A stretch of DNA of 30,520 nt from Cochliopodium minus (lineage: Eukaryota > Discosea > Himatismenida > Cochliopodiidae). The notes beneath the pieces are model-generated. The model made no database searches. It worked only from the letters and a program-made list of their open reading frames with translations, and was not told the DNA's origin. The stretch's first letter is position 1. Every line of letters begins with the position of its first letter. Positions 20,409 to 28,835 of the stretch are shown piece after piece. The position numbers were made by a program, and so were the translations under genes. The stretch covers positions 99,122-129,641 of the forward strand of contig JAMYWO010000079.1 in the NCBI GenBank assembly GCA_024220525.1, given 5' to 3'.

Positions 20409-23023
20409 TTAAATGTTCGTTTCATTCTCTAATCGCGATTTACTTGTAAAAATTTTCCAATTTGTCTTTTCTTTATGAGATTGATTTTCTTTAAAGCTTT
20501 GAAGGGAAATATCAGAAGTGAACTGATCAGTTTGTTGTCTTGAAAGAAATCTCAAAATGATAAATGTAAGAACAATAATGAAGATTAATAATATAGGTAT
20601 GCCAATAGAAAGACCTATAATCAAGCCTAAATAGTTTTTACAATTCGTGTTCAAAGTTGTCGAAAGAGAAATTGAAAGCGAATTTTGTTGATTGAGGATA
20701 TTTCTTTCTATTTTATCACACTCTTTTTTTTTGTAAGTCGCATTTAAATTTAATTGAAGTTGTGTAAGAATTGTTGTTTGAGAACAATTATATTTGAAAA
20801 ATAAGATATCTTTAGTTGAACTGTAAATAGGCCTTTCATACAATAATAAAGTTATATTCCCATTCAAAGTAACACATCCCGAAACGTTAAAAAAAATTTT
20901 TAGGTCAGTATTGTTCAAATATACAATCAAATTTGAGTTTGAATTTAGTATCATATTTGATTGTACAATAACATCCGAATTTAATGTAAAATTATCAGAA
21001 ATCGTGAAAGTATTAGTATTGTTTTTGTCAAAAAAGGAATAATAGTAATTTCCATTTGAACTGAGAATACAAGAAATATTATATAGAGAAATATCATTCA
21101 CCTTCAAACCTTTCATTCCACATTCTTCACAATTTTCGACTTGATATAAACATTGAGAATAAAAAGGAATTGTAGTTGATGGTGTAAATGTTGATGGAAT
21201 CAGAGTGGATGGAGTAATTGTTGATGGAATCAGAGTTGATGGGGTATATCCTGACGTACAGTTAGAATATCCAAAAGAATAAGGATCTTCTATTTTTTAT
21301 TTTTTCGTATTAAAGAAAAGAAAAATGTCTGTTTAACTTTTTTCATAATAAAGTAAAGAGAAAAAGTTTAGATTATCTTTTCAAACCCACTCAATAAATT
21401 TTTGATCAAAAAAATAAAATAATAAAATAAATAGGTTGCATCAGGTTTGATTTATGGGAACAAGATGTTACAATTTAGAAATATATAATCTTTGTTATCT
21501 CTATTCAGTTAAAAGTTAATTCTTTTTTTTTTTACCTATTTTAAGATTATCTCCATTCCATGTTGTGTTTTGGTCAAAAGTCAAAATAGTATTATACAAA
21601 CTGCTACAATTCAAAGTAACTCTAACATTTTTAAAACAAAAAAAAAAAGAAAGTAAATTTTGAAACTTTTTTTTTTCGAAAAATAAAAAAATTTTACGGA
21701 GCACTTGTATCATTACAAAATGTAGTTCCAGTACCAATGGGATCATAGCCATCCGTTAATATTGAAAAAAGATTTGTAAAAGAGCAAGTATCTCCTTTCA
21801 TTTTTCGCAAAAAATATTAAAATAAAGTTAAATTACCAATTAAAAAAAAAATAAAAAAATAAATAAAAAAATAAATAAATAAATAATAAATAATAAAAAA
21901 CCTATTAATTGACCAAGAACAACACCAAAAATTCCTGTAACATTTGAAGTAACTGAAGAATAGCTGTTAGATATGGTGAAATAACTGCCGCTCTATTATT
22001 AATAAAATGATAAAAATAAAATGGGAATTTGGAGAAATATTCTTACAAGGATAACTTGACCAACAAAACCGCCCACATAGTTCCCAGCTTTTAAAATATA
22101 AATTATTTATTAAAATTAAAGGATACCAAAAATTAAAACAAAAGTTTTTTGAAACTTATTGTTTATATTAAACCCACTAAATTATGGTCTTTTTTTGTTA
22201 TTTAGTTTTTTTAAATTTATTATCATTTTATTTTTTGATGAAACGTGACATGTAAATAATTTTTTTTTTTGTTTATAATATTTACCAACAATGTAGGCTT
22301 TACTGTAAGAATTTGTGATTCCAGGTGTCACTTTTAATTAAATATTTTCAAAAGAAAAATTTTAAAAAAAATATTCAGTTCTACCAATGTTATAAAATTG
22401 TCCAAAAAATCCTCCCACATATTCGGAAGTATTGGTGGTTATGATTGAAACACTTGATTTGACATAAACATTGCTAATAGAACATTCAGAGCACTGCGAT
22501 GCAATACCTCCCACATAACAATCTGTTACCTTTTCAATAAAAATAAAAATAAAAATAAAAATAAAAATAAAAATAAAAAATAAAAAATAAAAAATAAAAA
22601 ATAAAAAATAAANGTTCCTTGTGAAAATAAAGCTGTATATGATTGATTCCCAGTTATATTCAAGTTTATAATGTTATTTCCCAATCCATCCAATTTTCCT
22701 TTTCAAGATAATTTTGAATGAGTAAAAGTTGAATTGTATTTATAAGAATTTTCTGTTTTTTTTAAATATATCCATATTTGAATAATGTTGAAATTTTTTA
22801 TCTCCACATGCATTGTGGAAAGAAAGTAAAGTTTACCATCAAAACAATTAATTGGAGAAAAATTAGTTGAAGAGCAATCAATAGTGGCGTTGAGATAATA
22901 TAAAACTGTATTATTGTTGGGGATTATATTTTTCAAATCATCACAATTATTGATGAAAAATATTTGACAATGGCTCGAAAGAAAGAACAAAATAATAAAT
23001 GTGAGAAAGATTTTGTTAATCAT
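20409..23023 (-). CDS. Type I membrane surface protein: beta-helix/GLUG-like repeats, Thr/Pro stalk, TM
   Basis: Nine or more exons on the minus strand: 23023-22837, 22698-about 22614 (runs into an N), 22529-22385, 22330-22286, 22087-22047, 21992-21902, 21794-21698, 21621-21536, 21289-20409. Exon 1 gives a signal peptide (MINKIFLTFIILFFLSSHC). The ectodomain has GLUG-like/beta-helix units: FDGKLDGLGNNIINLNI, CYVGGIASQC, EYVGGFFGQFYNI, NYVGGFVGQVIL, GIFGVVLGQLI. A short stalk repeats (T/I)PST. Then come a Cys pair (CLYQVENCEECG), a beta-rich domain with SGCVTLNGNITLLL, a membrane helix (LIIGLSIGIPILLIFIIVL) and a Ser/Lys-rich tail of about 50 residues. Probable adhesin or receptor. The N at 22613 sits at an exon/intron edge, so a piece of exon 2 may be missing. 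Confidence 0.78.
22538..22612. repeat. (AAAAAT)n / (AAAAAT,AAAAAAT) tract next to an N
   Basis: Simple repeat in an intron of the surface-protein gene, running straight into the single N at 22613. The repeat is the likely cause of the assembly gap. Confidence 0.85.
22613..22613. other. Single N, assembly gap marker
   Basis: One N between a simple repeat and coding sequence of exon 2 (minus strand). A real gap of unknown size could hide the 3' end of that exon and possibly further repeat-domain exons. Confidence 0.7.
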
Positions 23024-23411
23024 TTTTTTTTAAATTTATTCATAAAAGATAACATATGTTCATTCAAAAAAATTATTTGGCATATTGATTGAAACACTTT
23101 TTTATTAAAGATATAAACAACATGTTCCCAAGGGAAATAAACATACTCAACTGTATTTCCATTTGAAAACCTCCAATTCAAAAAAATTTAAATGTAAACA
23201 ACTTGACCCTGGAAATTCAACAATTTGAAGTAAATGGAGTTATTTGATAAAAATTCCAATTAATAGTTTTTTTTTAAATATTTTTATTGTTTTTTTTTGC
23301 TTACAAAAAAAGAATGAAAAAATTCAATAAATTTGAATTATTTCATTAAAAATACAAAGTTTAAAATCTTCTCTTGGATATAATTGAAAAAAGAGATTGG
23401 AGTGATGGAGA
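23024..23411. other. Intergenic region between the two surface-protein genes
   Basis: 388 AT-rich bases that would carry the promoter of the downstream gene and the 3' end of the upstream one. No exon or RNA gene is visible. Confidence 0.6.
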
Positions 23412-24819
23412 TCATTTCGTATATTGCATTTCATTTTCAACTTGACTCAAAGTTGTATTAAATCTCTTCCTCTTTTTCCAAAGAATGAAAGAAACGATAA
23501 ATATAATTATCAAAGATCCCCCAACTGAACCAACAACTATCCCAACAATGGCTCCCGTTGAAATACCTTTTTTTTTTTTTTTTTTTATCAAAATCAAATA
23601 AAAAATTCAAAATAAAAAATATAAAAATAAAAATATAAGAATGAGATTACCCCCACAATTTGTTGTCGAAGACAAAGATACAGAAAGAGTGTTTTGTTGA
23701 TTATTGAGTGTTGATTCAATTTTATCACATTTGTTTTGTTTGTAGGTTGGTTTCACTGAAAACTGGGTGCTTCTCACTTCCAACTTTTGATTACAATTAT
23801 ATGAAATCAAAGAAATATTTGTGTTTCCATTTTGAAGCTTCTCATCCAAAATCAAACTTATATTTCCATTCAAAGTAACACATCCCGAAACGTTAAGTGC
23901 ACTGAGAGAACGAGTAGAAGGTGTTAAAACAAGAACAACTGAAGAATTAGAGTCTTGGTTAAAGTCTCCTTCAATATTTATTGTTGATCCATTCAGTATT
24001 ACTTCTTGAGTAATAACCAAGTTTCCTGTTATTGTAACATTTGATTTTTCTAAAGTAAAAGACTGAGAAATGGTTGTTGTGTTTGAAAACAAATTTTTGA
24101 AAGTGTATCCCCAAGTATTTGAAGAATCCAAAACACATGAAATGTTGAATTGAGTTGGATCAACAGAAAAACCTTATTTAAATTAAAAAAATATAAAAAA
24201 TTAATATAAATAAATAAATTAATAATCAAAATTGAGAATATATTTCTATGAAATGAAAGATACCTTTTGTTGGACATTTTTCACAATTAAGAACATTATA
24301 CAAGCAAGGAATAGTTGAAGGAACAGAAGTGGTAGGTAAAATTGATGAAGGAGAGATGGTTGGAATCGAAGAAGAAGGTATCTCTGTTGAAGGTATCAGG
24401 GAGGTTGGTATCTCTGATGCAGATATCTCTGTCGAAGGTATAAGAGTAGAAGGCTTCTCCGTTGTTGGAATATTCGTTGTTGGAATCAATGTTGAAGGAA
24501 TTGAAGTTGAAGGAAATAAAGTTGAAGGTATAAGTGTCGAAGGAATTGTAGTCGATGGAGCTGTAGTTGATGGTGTCAATGTTGATGGAATGAGTGTGGA
24601 TGGAGTCAGAGTTGATGGAATTGTAGGACATCCTGTTGTACAATTACAATATCCATAAGAAGAAGGATCCTCTATTCATATTTTTTTTTATTTTTGTGAT
24701 AGAAAAGATAAACGTCTTTAATTCTTTTTGTTTTCTTTTTTCTTTTTTTTTTACCTATTTTAAGATTATCTCCATTCCATGTTGTGTTTTGGTCAAAAGT
24801 CAAAATAGTATTATACAAA
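23412..24819 (-). CDS. Paralogous type I membrane surface protein, 5' part lost at an assembly join
   Basis: Four exons remain on the minus strand: 24819(cut)-about 24756, about 24675-24264, 24172-23651, 23566-23412. The first matches 21536-21601 of the neighbouring gene base for base and encodes NTILTFDQNTTWNGDNLKI. The next gives EDPSSYGYCNC, a Thr/Ser/Pro stalk of about 95 residues built on (I/T)PST units, and the pair CLYNVLNCEKC. Then a beta-rich domain with VSGCVTLNGNISLIL as in the paralogue, and a last exon with a membrane helix (GAIVGIVVGSVGGSLIIIFIV) and a 25-residue tail. Signal peptide and beta-helix exons are missing because homology to the paralogue stops at the N at 24820. The stalk is roughly four times longer than the neighbour's, and the tail is unrelated. 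Confidence 0.78.
24302..24630 (-). repeat. Tandem (I/T/L)PST-type codon repeat, mucin-like stalk
   Basis: Degenerate repeat of 12 to 15 bases encoding xPST/xPTT units over about 100 codons, with runs such as TIPSTLIPSTLFPST. It would be densely O-glycosylated if exported. The same repeat occurs in a shorter form at 21180-21245 in the paralogue. Confidence 0.85.
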
Positions 24820-24820
24820 N
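24820..24820. other. Single N at a probable contig join
   Basis: Perfect identity with the paralogous gene (21536-21601) stops exactly at this N; after it the sequence has no relation to the expected next bases. I read this as a scaffolding join, with missing DNA of unknown length between the surface-protein gene and the Maf gene. Confidence 0.75.
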
Positions 24821-24957
24821 TGTAAAATAAAGATGTACATCAGAGAAAGATAATTAATAAAAATTTGATTCTGTTTAATAAATTAATCTTTTTTTTTTGT
24901 ATCACATCCATAAGTTGTCATTCTTTATAAATTTCTTTGTTTTGATTATTTAGTTTT

Positions 24958-26014
24958 TTAACCAAGGAATTCTTCGAGTTTTTTGTAGAGCAAGTTGGTA
25001 GGTAAACCCATCACACTTTATATAACAAATCATGAAATGATGTTATAAAAAAAATTTTTTTTTTTTGTTACTTGTAATATGATCCCTCAATAGACTTTAT
25101 CTTAGTTAAACCTATCCACTGATATAAAAAAACAAAACATTTCCAAAAAATATTTAATCGTTGATTTTCTTACATCTTGTATACCATATCCACCAGCCTT
25201 GTCTCTTTTTTTCAAAAAAAAATAATGTTTAATATTTATTATTTTTTATTTTTATTTTTTTATTTTTTTATTTTTATTTTTTTATTTTAATATTTTACAA
25301 AGGTGTATATTTTTCAAAGTAATACTCGATTTCATGAGAATTGATTTCATCAAAGTGCAAGATGGTCTGATCGTGGAAAGTGAACTGTTTCTCCTTTGAT
25401 TTCAAAGTGACTCCAGTGTAAACATGGTGTGATTTGTTTGATATTTCTTTCATCATTTCAACATAATCTTTTATAATTTAAAAATTAAAGAAAAAATCGA
25501 AAAAATGTTAAAAATACAACCAAAAAATAAAATGAAAAAAAATTTATTTTTAATGAATTTTTTATTTTCATTTTTTTAACCTTCTTTGTCTTTTGGCTTT
25601 CCTAAAACTTTTCCGCTGGATTCACAATACACCAATGTATCACAGGTTATTACTATGTCTTTTTCTCCTAGTTGATCCTCGAGTGAATCTGCCTTTTTTT
25701 TGGATCTTTTTTTGTAAAAAAAAAAGGATTCATTTAAATTTCACTGAAAAGTTTTTTTAATATTTTGTTTATGTACAAGTATTCCACGATATGATGTCCT
25801 ACTAATTTATCATCGTACGATTCATCACAATTGGTTGCTTTTACTGTGAATTTTATTCCCATTTTCTCGAGTAATTCTTTTCTTCTTGGTGATCCACTTT
25901 TTTTATTTTGGAATAAATATGATTATTGCTAGACATATTAAGATTATTGTAACAGATATGAACAAAATACCTTGCCAAAATTATATTTTTCAGTTCCAAT
26001 TTTTTGAACATCAT
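24958..26014 (-). CDS. Maf-type nucleotide pyrophosphatase
   Basis: House-cleaning enzyme that hydrolyses non-canonical or methylated nucleoside triphosphates to monophosphates. Seven exons on the minus strand: 26014-25971, 25896-25777, 25705-25581, 25467-25299, 25204-25174, 25118-25072, 25015-24958; 197 residues, the usual size for the family. Motifs in order: KNIILASGSPRRKELLEKMG (the substrate-binding SxSPRR), DESYDDKLVGHHIVEYLSKKKA, ITCDTLVYC with the active-site aspartate, GKVLGKPKD, HHVYTGVTL, EIEYYFEKYTPLDKAGGYGIQD and the C-terminal NVMGLPTNLLYKKL. No required motif is missing. Each exon alone is short, so this gene is easy to overlook. Two ATGs are in tandem at the start (26014 and 26011). 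Confidence 0.95.
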
Positions 26015-26545
26015 TTTTTTTTATTTTCATTTTGGTTTCACTCAAAATCTTCAAACAAACAGTTACTGAATGTAAATATCATTTTGTGAATAAGAAGATA
26101 TCTCTCCAATTTGGATGATTTTAAAAATGGGTCCGGACATTCAATAAGAAAAAAAAAATTTCCCCTTATGGATTTCTTGAAGAAGATTAAAAGAAGATTA
26201 CCTTTATCAAATAGGTTTCAGGTTTGCATTTTTCCAAAAATGAAAAGTATTTTAAATTTTTTTTTTGATTAACTTCTATTTTTGTTTTTCATGAAGAAAC
26301 TTTTTCTCAATTCTTCAACAAATTTGAACTAATGATCATCAAACTTCAATTTTGGCCATTCTTGAACAAATTTGGCAACAAAAAATTATTCCTTCAAAAA
26401 ATTTCAATTAAAAAAAATATTATTAAAAAAAAAGAGAGTTTAAATTTCTTGACATCTCTACTCCATAAATTACTCTCCAACCTTATAAATCAAGAAATTC
26501 AATATCCAAAATTCACTCTTTATAAAAAATCAACATAAAAAAGAA
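26015..26545. other. Divergent intergenic region between Maf and Ras genes
   Basis: 531 bases that must hold both promoters. A 68-codon plus-strand frame at 26332-26538 has low-complexity Lys/Leu/Phe composition and no family resemblance, so I do not call it. No RNA gene seen. Confidence 0.6.
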
Positions 26546-27891
26546 ATGTCAACCGATACATATCATAATTACAAATTATGCGTCCTTGGTACCCATAATC
26601 AAAAAAATATAATATAAACATTAATATTGAAATCTTATTAAATTTTCCTGAAAGGTGATGGTGCGGTTGGGAAGACAGGTAAAAAAAAAAATAAATTTAT
26701 AACATAAATTAAAATATTTATAAAGCTAACCATCAATTAAGATGAATAATAATTGAAGAATCTTAAGATGATTATATTACGAAACTCTTTATACTGTTAA
26801 TAATTTTTTTTTTTTACTGACATAATTTTCTCTTTAAAAATAATTATAGCATTGACCATTCAATTTTGTTCATGTAAGATTCATTTTCCAAAAAGATAAT
26901 ATTACCCTCAAAATTTAAAATCTTATATTTACTTAATAAAAAATATATATTTTAATTTACACAAAGTTATCATTGCCAATTTAATCTTATAAAACATATA
27001 TTATTAAATAGAGGAACATATCAACTTATATTCAGATAAAATGAAACATTTAATCACTAAATTCAGAAAATACACAATAAATGGGACAATATCTTCCTCA
27101 TTATCAAATCAAATGAAAAATATAGCAACAAAAAGCTTGCATTAAATAAAAAAAAGAAAATATAAAATCATTTTCAAAAAAATTAGAAATTAAATCAGTT
27201 CATCACTCTATAATTATCGATTGATTGAATGAATTGATGGAATTTATACTTTCCCAAGAATGAGATATTTAAACGTATGCAAATATTAGTTTATTTCAAA
27301 AAAATATAAGTCTAAAATTTGGTTGAAAAGCGTATTAAAAACAAATTTACAAGAAATTACAAAGATATCTTTTTTTTTTTCAAAGATATTAAATAAAATT
27401 TTCTTATTATAGCAATCTTCGTTGAGAATTACGATCCCACCATCGAAGATTCCTACAAAAGACAGGCCACCATCGACGATGAACCCTGCATCATCAACGT
27501 GCTGGACACCTCAGGCCAAGATGAGTTCCAATCCCTCAGATCGCAATGGATCAGAGACTCCGAGGCCTTCCTCCTCATCTACACCATCACCCAGAAGAAT
27601 TCCTTCGAGCAGCTTCCAAAATTCATCGATCAGATAATTTCGGCGAAATGTGATAACGATAGTGTTCTTATCATCGTCGGAAATAAATGCGATCTTGAGA
27701 ATCTTCGCGAGGTTTCCAAGGAAGAGGGCATGAATTTCGCTCGTGAGAATGCCAGCAAGTATTTCGAGACTTCTGCCAAGAACAGGGTCAATGTTGATGA
27801 GGTCTTTTTCGCTGCTGTTCGCGAGATGCGCAGAAAGAATCCCCGCAAGAAAACCGAGAAGCCTTTCTTTTCTTTCTGCCAGTTGCTTTAA
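26546..27891 (+). CDS. Ras-family small GTPase with CAAX box
   Basis: Four exons: 26546-26588, 26655-26678, 26850-26873, 27413-27891; 189 residues. Exons 2 and 3 are only 24 bases each; exon 2 carries the P-loop GDGAVGKT. The rest is classic Ras: ALTIQF, effector loop YDPTIEDSY, DTSGQDEF, NKCD and ETSAK, ending in CQLL, a CAAX box whose last Leu predicts geranylgeranylation. A basic stretch (RRKNPRKK) before it would be the second membrane signal; there is no upstream cysteine for palmitoylation. Compared with H-Ras, Gly12, Thr35 and Gln61 are kept, but Gly13 is Ala, and invariant Ala59 is Ser. The P-loop is the Rho-type sequence, yet no Rho insert is present. The last exon is far richer in G and C than the introns. 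Intron 3 (539 bases) is the longest I found and shows no feature. Confidence 0.93.
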
Positions 27892-28275
27892 AGCCATTAG
27901 ACATTTCTAAGAAAAAAAAAATTTCTCTTTTTTTTTAACCTTCTCTTTTCTTTGTAATCCTTATCCTATTTGTTTTTTATTCATATTTTACATGATTTTG
28001 GAGGGGAAAAAAAGAATTTTTTTGTTTTCTTTTATTGTAATTTATAACATTTTAAAACTTTTTTTGATTCTCCAAATTAAAATTTGTTTAATAAAAATAG
28101 TGCTCTTTTTTGTTTTGTTTCTTTTGTTCCAAACTTTTTAATATTAAAAAGTCAGTTTTTCATGATTAAACTATTTTTTAAAGAGATCAAATTTTGATTC
28201 ATTTTGGAATTATCAAGTTAATAAAAAAAAATTGTCTGAAAAATAATTTCTTCTCTTTGAAAGAAACAACTTATA
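27892..28275. other. AT-rich intergenic region
   Basis: 384 bases after the Ras stop, dominated by T-rich runs. It should hold the Ras 3' end and the promoter of the next small gene. No exon or RNA gene is recognisable. Confidence 0.6.
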
Positions 28276-28744
28276 ATGAGAAAAAGATTGAATTTGGATT
28301 CAAATTACATATATTTGAATGACAGATTGGAAGAAAGAGAAAATTTATTGAGTCTGTACAAACACTTTGATTATAAATTGGGACAAATAAAATCATGTAT
28401 ATATTTCGATAATGTAAAACAGAATACCTTCAAAATCACATCAATCCCAATAACAATTATTCCTTTTTAAAAATTAAAATATATAGCCAAAAGATATTGA
28501 GAGATGTGATTCAATATTTTTGGAAGTCACAAATCTGGTGGCATTGAATTATTTCTTCAGACATATCGATACCACAGGAGAGATGCATAATGAATGGAAG
28601 AGATTCGAATGTGCATCAGATGGAGGCAACGTGGTCTGCGAACAGCTCTTCAACGTGATGAATAACACAGTGAAACAAAAGTTGGGAGATAATTTATTAT
28701 TTACAATGACCACAAATGAAGCAATCAAAACAAAATTCAATTGA
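28276..28744 (+). CDS. Unrecognised 131-residue protein
   Basis: Two exons, 28276-28413 and 28487-28744, joined in phase 0 (FDN then PKDIERCDS); the second frame is open straight back to the AG. The protein is charged and probably all-helical, with no signal peptide, membrane segment or motif I know. The second exon has a mixed, coding-like composition (HIDTTGEMHNEWKRFECAS), unlike chance frames here. It ends 92 bases before the 3' end of the convergent gene. Function unknown. Confidence 0.65.
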
Positions 28745-28748
28745 AAAT

Positions 28749-28796
28749 TATAAAAATAAATAAAATAAATAAAATAAATAAAATAAATAAAAAAAA
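28749..28796. repeat. (AAAATAAAT)n tract between convergent genes
   Basis: About four to five units of ATAAATAAA immediately after the stop of the 131-residue gene and before the 3' end of the minus-strand gene. Simple repeat, with a chance match to poly(A) signals on both sides. Confidence 0.7.
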
Positions 28797-28835
28797 AAGA
28801 GAAAAAGAAAGTTTTTTTTTTGTAAAAAAGTTTTT

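Noticed and set aside
22538-22612. A5-6T repeats as possible telomeric DNA
   Set aside because: They occur inside introns at three or more places, carry no G-rich strand, and are not at a chromosome end.
24329-24658. 109-codon plus-strand frame rich in Val/Gly/Glu
   Set aside because: Reverse complement of the Thr/Ser/Pro stalk repeat; a repeat on one strand keeps open frames on the other.
26332-26538. 68-codon plus-strand frame before the Ras gene
   Set aside because: AT-driven composition, and it would crowd the Ras promoter; no motif.
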